Positions 1-10,073 of a DNA stretch of 64,000 nucleotides are shown piece after piece. This DNA comes from Solirubrobacter ginsenosidimutans (GTDB lineage: Bacteria; Actinomycetota; Thermoleophilia; Solirubrobacterales; Solirubrobacteraceae): the NCBI RefSeq assembly GCF_027587205.1, contig NZ_JAPDOD010000019.1, positions 94,281 to 158,280 on the forward strand, in the 5' to 3' direction. Made by a program: the position numbers and the translations under genes. Positions within the stretch are counted from its first letter, which is position 1. Every line of letters starts with the position of its first letter. The notes under the pieces were generated by a model, which was not told where the DNA came from, ran no database searches, and saw only the letters and a list, made by a program, of their open reading frames with translations.

Positions 1-2382
<2,382 letters not shown>

Positions 2383-2393
<11 letters not shown>

Positions 2394-2949
2394 TCATCAC
2401 GCCGACGGGGGCTTCGAAGAAGTCCCCGCAGGCGGGGTGACCGCATTCGCACGCGAAGCGCTGGATGACCTGCTCCGGGTCACCTGGCGCGTCGCCGCGG
2501 GCGTAGAAGGCGCGGACCTGGTTGGCGATCGCGAGGTTGGCTTCGCGGATCAGCGCGATCCGCCCCGCGTGGGTGGTGACGCCGCCGGAGAGGTCCTCGA
2601 AGTGGCGCTCGAGCGCGTCGGCCGTGGTGGGTTCGACGAGAAAGATGCGCGGCCGCGGGATGACCGTTCCCTCGGCGATCACCGGCGGGTGGTCGGGGAG
2701 CTGTGCGAGGTCCTCGAGGACGAGTGGGCCGCGCTCGTCGCGCAATGCGGGTTGCGGCCGCGGAGGCGTGTGTGCGTTCCAGCGCCTGGCGGCCTCGCTG
2801 CCTGCCGCGAGCAGACGCTCGACGTGGTCCCACGTGCGCGTGTCGGAGCTGTAGAGCCGCAGGCCGTGGCGCCGCGCGAGGCGCGAGGCGACGGTGGTCT
2901 TGCCGGCCCCGGGTGGGCCGCCGATGAAGAGGACGCGCGGGGCGATCAG
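2383..2949 (-). CDS. Small P-loop nucleotide kinase-like protein with a Cys-rich tail
   Basis: The product begins with a Walker A loop, GGPPGAGKTT, at about residues 9-18, followed by an SSDT segment, typical of AAA_33/shikimate-kinase-like small-molecule kinases. The last quarter has a CECGHPAC cluster (about residues 167-174) that could bind a metal. The start is uncertain: no ATG or GTG lies in frame just before the P-loop. I use the CTG at 2949, which overlaps the TGA of the upstream glycosyltransferase and would allow translational coupling. A TTG at 2745 would delete the P-loop and is unlikely. It is the last gene of the 7792-2383 operon. The phosphorylated substrate is unknown. Confidence 0.65.
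2407..2427. terminator. Possible hairpin terminator after the carboxylase
   Basis: A 9-bp stem (GGGGGCTTC pairing with GAAGTCCCC, one G-T pair) with a 3-base loop lies 13 bp after the carboxylase stop, inside the 3' end of the opposing kinase gene. There is no T-run, so termination is only possible. Confidence 0.3.
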
Positions 2950-4514
2950 TGCATGGTGACGAGCGGCGGCCGTTCGTCGGTGAGTGCGGCGCGGACCTCG
3001 AAGTCATCCGCGGTGGGAACCAGCAGCGGGCCGGGCACCGCGTCGGTCGCGTGGGTTCTCCGCTCGGCCGCGGCGAGGACCTCGAGCGCCATCCGCGAGA
3101 GCGCCTGCAGCGGCTGATGGCGGTTCTGGCGCGTGCCGAGATCCACCTGCGCCATGCGCTCCAGGCCGACCAGGCGATGCGCGTCGATCAGATTGGCGAT
3201 CTCGACTCCGTAGCCGACCGGGAACGGCAGCTGCTCGAGCAGCGTGCGCGTGGCCGCGAGCTCACCCGCCAGCGGCTGGCGGAAGCCGGCGAGCTCCGGG
3301 AAGTGCAGGTTCAGGTACGGGCGGGCGAGCAGCTCGGTGACGCGGCCGCCGCCGTGCGGGTGGGTGGTGTCGCCGATGCGGAACGGGCGCCGGAAGTGTC
3401 CTTTGACGAAGGCGAGCTCCGGGTTCGTGAGCAGCGGGCCGAGCATGCCTCGCAGGAAGGAGGCATCGAAGTCCTCGGTGTCGGTGTCGAGGAAGCAGAC
3501 GAGCTCGCCGGTGGTGGCGGAGAGGGCGCGCCACATGGCGTCGCCCTTGCCGAGCGCGGGGCCGAACTGGCGTTGCAGCGCCGACTCCGACTGCACCCAC
3601 ACGCCGCGTTCGTGGGCGATCTCGGCCGTGCCGTCGGCTGAGTCGGCGTCGACGACGAGCAGCTCGTCGATCAGGTCGTGCAGGGGTTCGAGGGCGTCGA
3701 GGATGTGCGGGAGCGTGGAGGCGACCTCGCGCGTGGGGAGGATCACCGACACGCGGCGGTCCTTGACGGCGCGCAGCTCGTCGTGGCTGAACTCGCTCGC
3801 TCGGTAGTTGCGCTCCGCGAGCCAGCTGTTGCGGCGCAGGTCGACCGCGAGCCCGCGCTGCGTGCGGCCGAATCGCCGCCCCGACGTGGTCACGCGCACC
3901 GCTGCGAGACGCTCGATCGGCACCCCGTGCCGGCGCAGCGCGCGCTCGAAGCCCTCGTCCTCCAGCGCCGCGCGCGGCTCCATCCGGCCGACCTTGGCGT
4001 ACGTCGCGGCCGTGACGGCGAGCGACGCGCCGCTGAACTGGTGATGCTCGCGCGCGCCCGCTCCCACCAGCGCCGCCTGGCGGATCGCGGCGTCGGCCTC
4101 ACGCCGGCGCAGCGCGGCGGGAGGGAGGTCGTGCGCGCCGAGCAGGATCCGCCCGCCGATCGCGCGCGCTCCACCCGCGACGGCGTCGAGCTGCGCGCGC
4201 AGCCAGTCCGGCGCGGGCTCGGAGTCGGCGTCGGTGGTCGCGATCAGGCCGTCAGGCTCGAGCAGGCCTGCGGCGAGGTCCATGCCCTGGCGGCGGGCGT
4301 GGCCCACGCCCGACTCCTGGGCCTCGATGATCTGCAGGTTCAGCGTTCCCGCGGCCTCGCGGGCGCGTTGCTCGGTCGCGTCGGTGCAGCGGTCGAGCAC
4401 CAGCAGGACGGCGTAGTCCTCGCGCGCGACGCCGCGCTGGCCGGCGAGCGCCGCGATGCATGCGCCGATCAGCTCCTCCTCATCGCGGGCGGGGACGACG
4501 ACGCAGGCCCTCAC
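2946..4514 (-). CDS. Double glycosyltransferase: GT2 domain fused to a GpgS-like (GT81) domain
   Basis: A 522-residue protein with two nucleotide-sugar transferase modules. The first (about 1-215) starts with CVVVPARDEEELIG and LVLDRCTDAT, a GT-A fold GT2 enzyme. The second (about 250-500) has VSVILPTRE, GKGDAMWRAL and CFLDTDTEDF (metal-binding DxD near residue 341), strongly resembling glucosyl-3-phosphoglycerate synthase, which makes the compatible-solute precursor glucosylglycerate. The GTG start at 4514 overlaps the TGA of the upstream oxidoreductase (GTGA). A long upstream extension of the frame is shadow reading of that gene. Two fused catalytic domains suggest sequential transfers onto one acceptor; that is inference. 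The neighbours (deacetylase, methyltransferase) fit a modified sugar product. Confidence 0.8.
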   Translation of the reverse strand: MRACVVVPARDEEELIGACIAALAGQRGVAREDYAVLLVLDRCTDATEQRAREAAGTLNLQIIEAQESGVGHARRQGMDLAAGLLEPDGLIATTDADSEPAPDWLRAQLDAVAGGARAIGGRILLGAHDLPPAALRRREADAAIRQAALVGAGAREHHQFSGASLAVTAATYAKVGRMEPRAALEDEGFERALRRHGVPIERLAAVRVTTSGRRFGRTQRGLAVDLRRNSWLAERNYRASEFSHDELRAVKDRRVSVILPTREVASTLPHILDALEPLHDLIDELLVVDADSADGTAEIAHERGVWVQSESALQRQFGPALGKGDAMWRALSATTGELVCFLDTDTEDFDASFLRGMLGPLLTNPELAFVKGHFRRPFRIGDTTHPHGGGRVTELLARPYLNLHFPELAGFRQPLAGELAATRTLLEQLPFPVGYGVEIANLIDAHRLVGLERMAQVDLGTRQNRHQPLQALSRMALEVLAAAERRTHATDAVPGPLLVPTADDFEVRAALTDERPPLVTMH

Positions 4515-5662
4515 TTCAGCGGCGCCTTCGTCTCGATCAGCTCGCGGCCGTTCTCGTAGTCCTCGTCGGCGTCGTGAGTGAGGACGCCGACCGTCGTGCC
4601 TTGCTTCGCGTACCAGACCGTGAACGCGCCGGCGCCGTGGTCGACCAGGTGCGCTTCGTCGTACCCGTCGCCCCAGGCGACGTACTTGAGCGTGTGCTCG
4701 CCGATCGTCGACCAGAAGCCGGGGGCGACGTCCCACTGCGCAGGCGCGCCCGCGATGGTCTTCCCGGCGACCTCGCCCATGTTCAGCGCCTCGCCCCAGT
4801 GCTCGACCGCGAGGTGGCGTTCCGCGGCGGCGTTGTAGGCGAACGCCACGTCGCCGGCGGCGTAGACGTGCTCGTGCGACGTGCGCATCTGTGCATCGGT
4901 CTTGACGCGACCGTTCTCGAGCTCGAGTCCCGCGTCGCTCGCCAGTCCCGCGCAGGGCTGGACGCCCGCGGCCATCAGAACCAGGTCGCCGCGGATCGGC
5001 TCCCGGCCGGGAACACGGACCGCGTGGTCGCTGATCGTCTCGACGCCGCCGCCGAGCACCAGTTCGACGCCGAGCTCCTCGAGCCAGCCCTTGATCCTGC
5101 GCCCGGCCGCTTCGCCGAGCCGCGTCTCGTGCGGGATCGCCTCGTCGGTCACCAGCGTGGCGTTGACACCACGCATCGCCAGCGAGGCCGCAGCCTCACA
5201 ACCGATGAAGCCGGAGCCGACGACGACCGCGCTGGTGGAGTTCGCGGCGCGATCGCGCAGGACCCGGGCTGTGGCGAGGCTGCGCAGGAGCAGCACCCAC
5301 TCCTCGGTCGCGCCCGGGACCTGGAGCGCCTTCGGCTCGGCGCCCGTCGCGAGCACGCATGCGTCGTAGGCGAGCGTCTCGCCGCCGGCGAGCGTGATGG
5401 TGCGCTGGGCGGGGTCGAGAGTGTCGGCCTCCGTGCCGAGCCGGAGGGCGATCTTGTGCTGCTCGTACCAGCCGGCCGGCTCGATCGGGACGTCTTCATC
5501 CTGGAGCTCGCCGCGCAGGAACTCCTTCGAGAGCGCGGGGCGGGTGTAGGGCGGTGTCAGCTCCGGCGTGAGGATGGTCACGTCCCCCTCGCCGTTCGCG
5601 GCTCTGTAGCCGCGCGCGGCGGCGAATGCGGCGGGCCCGCCGCCGACGATCACGACCCGCAT
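4511..5662 (-). CDS. FAD/NAD(P)H-dependent oxidoreductase, ferredoxin-reductase-like
   Basis: A 383-residue two-dinucleotide-binding flavoprotein. The FAD-binding GGGPAA follows the initiator closely, LATGAEPKAL is the ATG motif, VVVGSGFIGCEAA near residue 150 binds NAD(P)H, and YAAGDVAF near residue 267 is the second FAD motif. This is the architecture of rubredoxin/ferredoxin reductases that pass electrons from NAD(P)H to an iron-sulfur partner or directly to a substrate. The ATG at 5662 lies within the last 13 bp of the methyltransferase gene, so the two are translationally coupled, and its own stop overlaps the glycosyltransferase start. No ferredoxin is encoded in this operon, so the acceptor is unclear. 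A second reductase of this family is at 52515-53918. Confidence 0.85.
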   Translation of the reverse strand: MRVVIVGGGPAAFAAARGYRAANGEGDVTILTPELTPPYTRPALSKEFLRGELQDEDVPIEPAGWYEQHKIALRLGTEADTLDPAQRTITLAGGETLAYDACVLATGAEPKALQVPGATEEWVLLLRSLATARVLRDRAANSTSAVVVGSGFIGCEAAASLAMRGVNATLVTDEAIPHETRLGEAAGRRIKGWLEELGVELVLGGGVETISDHAVRVPGREPIRGDLVLMAAGVQPCAGLASDAGLELENGRVKTDAQMRTSHEHVYAAGDVAFAYNAAAERHLAVEHWGEALNMGEVAGKTIAGAPAQWDVAPGFWSTIGEHTLKYVAWGDGYDEAHLVDHGAGAFTVWYAKQGTTVGVLTHDADEDYENGRELIETKAPLK

Positions 5663-6213
5663 ACGGCGAAGCGATCGAGGTTGTACTTGGAGGTGCCTTG
5701 GCTGTAGACGGGCTTGCCGAAGCGTTGTCGCAGACGCTCGTGGACCGCGTCGCCCGTCAGGGGGTAACTGGGCGCGTCCGGCCGCCAGTGGACGGCGAGG
5801 AGCGTCCCGTTCAGCGTCCGTTCGATCGCGTCGCACGTGGCGTCGAAGGCGGGTGGGTCGAGGTAGTACATGACCTCCGAGATCACGATCAGGTCGTAGG
5901 CGCCGTCGGGGAACTCCTCCGGCACCTCGCGGCGTTCGAAGGTGACATCGGGGAGGTCGCGAGCCTCGGCTCGTTGCAGCGCGGCGGTCGCGACATCGAT
6001 CGCGAGCAGGTCGTCGGTGAGCGCCGCCAACCGCTGCGTCAGAACGCCGATCGAGCACCCGATCTCGAGTCCGTTGGCGAAGCGTTGCGGTTGCAGCGCC
6101 TCGATCGTCGCGTCGTACTTGGCCTGCTCGTACGCGCTCGTCTCGAACTTCCACGGGTCCGGATCGGCCGCGTAGATCTCGTCGAAGAACGCGGGGCGGA
6201 GGCGTCGGCTCAC
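5650..6213 (-). CDS. NodS-like SAM-dependent methyltransferase
   Basis: A 187-residue class I methyltransferase. PWKFETSAYEQAKYDATI near the N-terminus is typical of the NodS branch, which N-methylates deacetylated chitooligosaccharide in rhizobia. LEIGCSIGVLT at about residues 49-59 is the SAM-binding motif I, and VISEVMYYL is motif IV. Its start overlaps the stop of the acyl-CoA dehydrogenase-like gene (ATGA). With a NodB-type polysaccharide deacetylase in the same operon it may methylate an amine freed by deacetylation. That link is inference. Confidence 0.85.
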   Translation of the reverse strand: MSRRLRPAFFDEIYAADPDPWKFETSAYEQAKYDATIEALQPQRFANGLEIGCSIGVLTQRLAALTDDLLAIDVATAALQRAEARDLPDVTFERREVPEEFPDGAYDLIVISEVMYYLDPPAFDATCDAIERTLNGTLLAVHWRPDAPSYPLTGDAVHERLRQRFGKPVYSQGTSKYNLDRFAVCGS

Positions 6214-7169
6214 GACCGGGACGCCTCGATCGCCTGACGTCCGAGCCGCGCCACGAACGGGTCGAGCCGGTGCTGGAGCACGAACAGCTCGAAGTCCCGG
6301 CGCGCCCGGTCCAGCTGCGCGCCCGCCGCGAATGGCCGGCTCCCGGTCGCTCGGCTCGCCTCGTCGAAGATCGTCGCTCCGGCGGTTGCGACCGCGTGGC
6401 GGAGGCCGATCGAGAGCTTTGCGGTGGGAGTCGTGTGCGCGGCGTGCTCGAACCAGCGGTCGATCGTCGCCTGCGCGATGATGACGTTACCCGCGGCCAG
6501 CGCGCGCAGCTCATCGGTCTCCGGCTTGGCGCCGAGGTCTTGGAGCGTCGCCTCGACCGCCGCGTCCAGGACGCCCGCCCAGCAGGCCGCCGTGCGGATG
6601 GCGTCGCCGCTGATGTACGGCTCGCGGGTGAGCTTGGCGAGCGTGGCGAGGACGGGCGCCGCGTGGAAGATCACCCGGTGACTCTCCGACGCCCGCATCC
6701 CATGCGAGCGGTACCACGTCGTGTCGATCTCGACGTTCTCGTGCAGGTCGACGTAGACGAGCTCGCCGCGCGCGATGACGAGCGCCCGGTCGAGCCCACC
6801 CGCCCCCGAGCAGAACACCTTCTCGCCGTGGAGCGCGTTGTCTTCGACGTATGCCGCCGTGCCCTCGTGCGGCAGCGGATCGGCGCCCCACACGCCGAGC
6901 AGATGCTCCTCGGGGTCGATGCCGTCGAGCTGCAGCCGCTCGTAGGCGTTCAGGTGCCCTTCGAAGATCCGCCCGACGCTGCCGTCGGCCGTGGCGACGC
7001 GTCGCACCAGTCCCCACTCCTGCTCGTGGGTGGGTGGGGGCGTCAGCGCGCCGGCGTCCTTGAGCGCGCGGAAGGCGCCGTGGGGGAAGGCGGGTTGCGC
7101 GTCGAGTGCCGCCGCATTGGCGGCGATTTCGCTGAGCACATCGCGGACGGCGAGAGCAGGGGCGGTCAC
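6210..7169 (-). CDS. Acyl-CoA dehydrogenase-like protein
   Basis: A 319-residue, mostly helical protein resembling the short acyl-CoA dehydrogenase-like group that accompanies NodS methyltransferases and deacetylases. Family signs are the N-terminal helical bundle, the strand region KVFCSGAGGLDRALVIA, and the C-terminal four-helix part. It is shorter than a typical 380-residue acyl-CoA dehydrogenase. A catalytic glutamate cannot be placed confidently, so substrate and even acyl-CoA use are uncertain. It overlaps both neighbours by 4 bp (ATGA). Confidence 0.7.
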   Translation of the reverse strand: MTAPALAVRDVLSEIAANAAALDAQPAFPHGAFRALKDAGALTPPPTHEQEWGLVRRVATADGSVGRIFEGHLNAYERLQLDGIDPEEHLLGVWGADPLPHEGTAAYVEDNALHGEKVFCSGAGGLDRALVIARGELVYVDLHENVEIDTTWYRSHGMRASESHRVIFHAAPVLATLAKLTREPYISGDAIRTAACWAGVLDAAVEATLQDLGAKPETDELRALAAGNVIIAQATIDRWFEHAAHTTPTAKLSIGLRHAVATAGATIFDEASRATGSRPFAAGAQLDRARRDFELFVLQHRLDPFVARLGRQAIEASRS

Positions 7170-7792
7170 GCGGGCTGCACTACCCCAGGATGGAAGTTCG
7201 GATTCCCCACCGGGATCGGAACAGGCCAGGTTGGCGTGAGCGGGCCAGGCGCAAGCCCCTCGCTCCGCGCCCTCTCGACGAGCAGCGGCACGAGCTCGGC
7301 GGTCGCCCGGGCCGTGTCGCGGCGCGCGCCGACGCTGATGCCGTCGTGGGCGAGCACGATCCCGCCGTATTCGAGGTGCAGCGTCTCGACCATCGCGCTC
7401 GCGCTGTCGCCTCTCCAGTCATGCGTGTCGCTCGTCCACCCGACGATGTCGAGGCCCCGCTCTCGCGCGAGCGGCGGCGTGAAGGCCGCAAGATGCCCCC
7501 ACGGAATCCGCCAGCGGGTGGGTTCGATTCCCGCGTCCGCGAGCACGTCGAGCGCTTTGTCGAGGTCTCGCGCGACCGTTTCGCGCGTGGATTCCGGGTG
7601 TCGCAGATGCTCGTACCCGTGCACTTCGAGGTTGTGTCCGGCCTCGATCACGCGGCGCAGCAGCGCGGAATGGGCCACCACCCGCTCCCCGAGCACGAAG
7701 AACGTCGCGGTGACGCCGACGGCCTCCAACGCCTCCAGAACCGCAGGCGTCCCCCGCGGGTCCGGGCCGTCATCGAAAGTGAGCGCAAGCAA
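7166..7792 (-). CDS. Polysaccharide deacetylase (NodB/CE4 family)
   Basis: A 208-residue CE4 domain that removes N-acetyl groups from a sugar polymer or oligomer. The first motif TFDDGPD gives the catalytic base and a metal Asp (D7, D8). HGYEH gives the metal ligands H58 and H62, followed by the RIPWG and GWTSDTHDW segments and the closing LAHDG. The reading frame stays open far upstream through the tRNA, but homology begins at LALTFDDG, so I start at the TTG at 7792. There is no signal peptide with this start, so it may act on a cytoplasmic sugar intermediate. It is the first gene of the overlapping operon to 2383. Confidence 0.85.
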   Translation of the reverse strand: MLALTFDDGPDPRGTPAVLEALEAVGVTATFFVLGERVVAHSALLRRVIEAGHNLEVHGYEHLRHPESTRETVARDLDKALDVLADAGIEPTRWRIPWGHLAAFTPPLARERGLDIVGWTSDTHDWRGDSASAMVETLHLEYGGIVLAHDGISVGARRDTARATAELVPLLVERARSEGLAPGPLTPTWPVPIPVGNPNFHPGVVQPA

Positions 7793-7838
7793 CGCACGCC
7801 CGAAGCTACCCAGATCACCGCTAGACTCACCGTCGCTT

Positions 7839-7912
7839 GGTGGGCGTAGCTCAGTTGGTAGAGCTCCGGGTTGTGGTCCCGGCGGCCGCGGGTTCGAGTC
7901 CCGTCGCTCACC
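7839..7912 (+). tRNA. tRNA-His (anticodon GTG)
   Basis: A complete cloverleaf. The acceptor arms GTGGGCG and CGCTCAC pair over 7 bp with one G-T, the anticodon arm CCGGG-TTGTGGT-CCCGG exposes GTG, and the T arm is GCGGG-TTCGAGT-CCCGT. A templated G at 7839 opposite the discriminator C gives the extra G-1 pair diagnostic of tRNA-His. CCA is only partly encoded. The gene is divergent from the deacetylase operon, 46 bp away. Confidence 0.95.
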
Positions 7913-7973
7913 CCTCGTAAAGTCCCTGGTATCGGCCGATTCCGCCGATAACCGGACTGAGCGGTCCCGCGCC

Positions 7974-7997
7974 ACGGGGACAGATACGGGGACAGAT
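7974..7997 (+). repeat. Tandem 12-bp repeat after tRNA-His
   Basis: Two perfect copies of ACGGGGACAGAT lie about 60 bp after the tRNA, followed by the palindrome ATGCACATGCAT. It could be scar sequence of a mobile element that once used the tRNA 3' end; no integrase is present. Confidence 0.6.
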
Positions 7998-8044
7998 GCA
8001 CATGCATCTACCTCCGGGAACGCGGTCGAAGAGGGCTCAAGAAG

Positions 8045-8437
8045 TTGCCGCCGCTGTTGCAGGAGGTCGTCGTCATGCACTCCCAGAGCAGCCGTCACCA
8101 GGACGTTGCAGATCTGATGGGGCTCAGCCGCCCACGAGTCGCGCAGCTGCTTGTTCAGGCCGCCCAACGGGTCGCGCAGCTCAACGAGGAGCGCCACGAC
8201 GACGAGCGCCCGGTTGCGTCGCCACGGGCGGCGCGGTTGCGCGAGCTGGAGGAGAGCCCGCCGGAGTGGTTGCTCAACGCAGTCGGTCGGCGGCCGGGAA
8301 GGACGAAGTCCGATAGCGCGATCGTCTTGTCGAGGCGTCGCGCGCCGCGGCTACGGGCCCCGCGACCGCTCGTCACCAGGTTGAGTCGGTGGCGGCTTGG
8401 GGCCGCGGGGGTAGCTCGCGCACGACCGGAACCTTGA
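8045..8437 (+). pseudogene. Decayed HTH (sigma region 4-like) gene fragment
   Basis: The frame encodes PPLLQEVVVMHSQ, then a helix-turn-helix, HQDVADLMGLSRPRVAQLLVQAA, and a conserved-looking basic tail ending near GRTKSDSAIVL. It resembles a small DNA-binding protein with a sigma-70 region 4 type HTH. No good start codon or ribosome binding site precedes it. The upstream in-frame sequence loses protein character towards the tRNA, and after about base 8340 the frame becomes an Arg-rich run typical of non-coding GC-rich DNA. I read it as the remnant of a gene whose 5' end was lost by insertion or deletion beside the tRNA. A short intact HTH protein remains possible. Confidence 0.45.
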
Positions 8438-8794
8438 ACGCGTGCGAGGCGGGGCGGCGGGTGGAGGAGGTGATCATCGTCATGGCCCTTGGAGGAGTTC
8501 GGGAACACTTCCACTGTCCCAGGGCTCGGATGCGAGCAACATGCGGGCTGGGGGGATTCCTGCCGAGGGCTCGCCTGCGTCGTCGGACACGCTGCCGTCA
8601 GGACGAGTCGGGCTAGCCATACCCCACGCAGGGCGGAAATGCGTTCCCCCGTGTGGCCGGCCGACCGGACCGGGTCAGCGTGGAGGGGGCTCGCAGGGCA
8701 CGAACCGACCGCGCCCGAGAACGCTGAACGTCGACGATCGATGTGGCGCGGCCGGGCGAGAGCGAGGCCTAAGTGGCGGTTGCTCGGCGGGCCA
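8438..8794. other. Intergenic stretch without a gene
   Basis: I see no supportable gene between the HTH remnant and the response regulator. Open frames here are short and Arg/Pro-rich. The only structured item is a copy of the GGGGTATGGC motif at 8603-8625. Confidence 0.6.
8603..8625 (-). promoter_or_regulatory. GGGGTATGGC-type motif, copy 1
   Basis: On the minus strand this reads GGGGTATGGC-TAGCC-CGACT. It matches the copies at 9880-9902 and 34692-34714 at most positions. It is about 170 bp past the 3' end of the response regulator gene, so its target is unclear. Confidence 0.4.
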
Positions 8795-9454
8795 TCACCG
8801 TTCGCGTAAGTAGGTGAGCACGGCGTGCACGCGTCGATGCTCCGTATCGACGGCGTCGACCCCCAGTTTCCCGAAGATCCGGGTGATGTGCTTCTCGACC
8901 GCCGGGAGACTGATCACCAGATCCCCCGCGATTCCGCGGTTGGACTTGCCCTCGGCCATCGCCGCCAGCACTTCGAGCTCCCGCGGGCTCAGCGCGGCGA
9001 TGCTCTTGCGCTTGCTGCGGCGTCCGAGCATCCGCGCGATCACCTCGGGATCGAGTGCGCTCCCGCCCTCGGCGACTCGGATCGCGGCGTCGACGAACTC
9101 GTCGACGTTGCTGACGCGTTCCTTGAGCAGGTAGCCGACGCCCTCCGCGCCGTCGGCCAGCAGTTCGGTGGCGTAGCGCTCCTCGTAGAACTGCGAGAGC
9201 ACGAGCACGGAGGTGTCTGGTCGTTGCCGGCGCACGTCGATGGCCGCCACGAGGCCGTCATCTCCGCGGTGCGGGGGCATGCTGATGTCCGCCACGAGCA
9301 GATCGGGCCGGTGGGCCATGCCCTTGCGCAGCAGATCGTCGGCGTCGCCCGCCTCGGCGACCACCTCGAAGCCCCCCAGCGCGAGCACACGAGCGATGCC
9401 CTCGCGAAGGAGGACGTCATCCTCGCCGATGACGACGCGGCGCGGCGCAGTCAT
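8795..9454 (-). CDS. NarL/FixJ-family response regulator
   Basis: A 219-residue two-domain regulator. The receiver has the acidic pair ED at residues 11-12, phospho-accepting D56 in LLVADISMP, and the conserved Lys in YLLKERV. The C-terminal LuxR-type HTH is LSPRELEVLAAMAEGKSNRGIAGDL...VEKHITRIFGKLGV. The ATG at 9454 fits the domain start. It follows the receiver-only gene (34-bp gap), presumably as one transcript. No histidine kinase is adjacent. A very similar receiver and regulator pair beside a kinase is at 51043-52087. Confidence 0.93.
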   Translation of the reverse strand: MTAPRRVVIGEDDVLLREGIARVLALGGFEVVAEAGDADDLLRKGMAHRPDLLVADISMPPHRGDDGLVAAIDVRRQRPDTSVLVLSQFYEERYATELLADGAEGVGYLLKERVSNVDEFVDAAIRVAEGGSALDPEVIARMLGRRSKRKSIAALSPRELEVLAAMAEGKSNRGIAGDLVISLPAVEKHITRIFGKLGVDAVDTEHRRVHAVLTYLRER

Positions 9455-9488
9455 GGCTGCGAGCCTACTCCCGGGCACCGCAGCCTCG

Positions 9489-9830
9489 CTACCCCACGGC
9501 CAGCCATGCGGCCAGCGGCGCCGTCGCCAGGTCGGCCTTGAGGACGAACGCCTCGGCCCCACTGCGCTCCGCTTCGGCGCGGAAGCGACGGCCCGATTGC
9601 ACCGATGTCACGACCACGCGCGGTGACCAGTCCAGGGCTGTCAGCTCGCTCGCGAGCGCGAATCCGTCGCCGTCGGGCAATTCAACGTCCACGAGCGCGG
9701 CGGTGGGTCGCACGCGCCGCGCCGTGGAGAGCGCGTCGGCGACCGAGCCGGCCTCGGCCACGACGTCCAGGCCGTGGGCAGCCAGCAGCAGGCGCGCCAG
9801 ACGGCGGAACGTAGGATCGTCATCCACCAC
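9489..9830 (-). CDS. Stand-alone response-regulator receiver domain
   Basis: A 113-residue single CheY-like domain with no output domain. The acidic cluster DDD at residues 3-5, the phosphosite D48 in ALVDVELPDG, and the Lys in AFVLKADL are all present. The start is probably the GTG at 9830 (VVDDDP). Further upstream the frame is open but offers no ATG, and the domain could begin a few residues earlier. It may act as a phosphate sink or adaptor for the NarL-type regulator encoded just downstream. The equivalent protein at 51043-51405 has the same design. Confidence 0.85.
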   Translation of the reverse strand: MVDDDPTFRRLARLLLAAHGLDVVAEAGSVADALSTARRVRPTAALVDVELPDGDGFALASELTALDWSPRVVVTSVQSGRRFRAEAERSGAEAFVLKADLATAPLAAWLAVG

Positions 9831-9879
9831 GAGGACAGAGATTGCGATACCCCAATCATCCCTGCCGCGAGGGCTCCTG

Positions 9880-9902
9880 GGGGTATGGCATACCTGACAC
9901 TG
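9880..9902 (+). promoter_or_regulatory. GGGGTATGGC-type motif, copy 2
   Basis: GGGGTATGGCATACC followed by TGACACTG lies in the 243-bp region between the receiver gene and the MoxR operon. The core GGTATGGCATACC is nearly a perfect palindrome. It could be a dimer operator; GGGTAT also resembles the -10 box of actinobacterial stress sigma factors. Confidence 0.45.
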
Positions 9903-10073
9903 CCAGTCCGGCCTGCTCTCTTGCGGTTTCTTACCTCACGGTGAACGTTGCTCGTAGGACGGCCCAGCGCGCGCCGCGCGACATAGGGTCGGGGATGTCG
10001 GACTCAGCGCGCGGCCTGCTTCGCCGAGCGTTCGGTCCGTATCCCTCAAGCCAACGTTCTCATGGAGGTCACC

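Noticed and set aside
4515..4736. Upstream extension of the glycosyltransferase
   Set aside because: The extra residues are an Arg-rich shadow of the oxidoreductase gene; the GTG at 4514 overlaps that gene's stop as in the rest of the operon.
6270..8117. A 615-codon plus-strand open frame
   Set aside because: It lies antisense to the acyl-CoA dehydrogenase-like and deacetylase genes and runs into the tRNA. Its translation is Arg/Ala/Val shadow sequence with no domain, typical of antisense frames in GC-rich DNA.
7793..8197. N-terminal extension of the deacetylase through the tRNA
   Set aside because: The frame is open, but it would translate the tRNA gene and adds no deacetylase homology; the TTG at 7792 begins at the domain.
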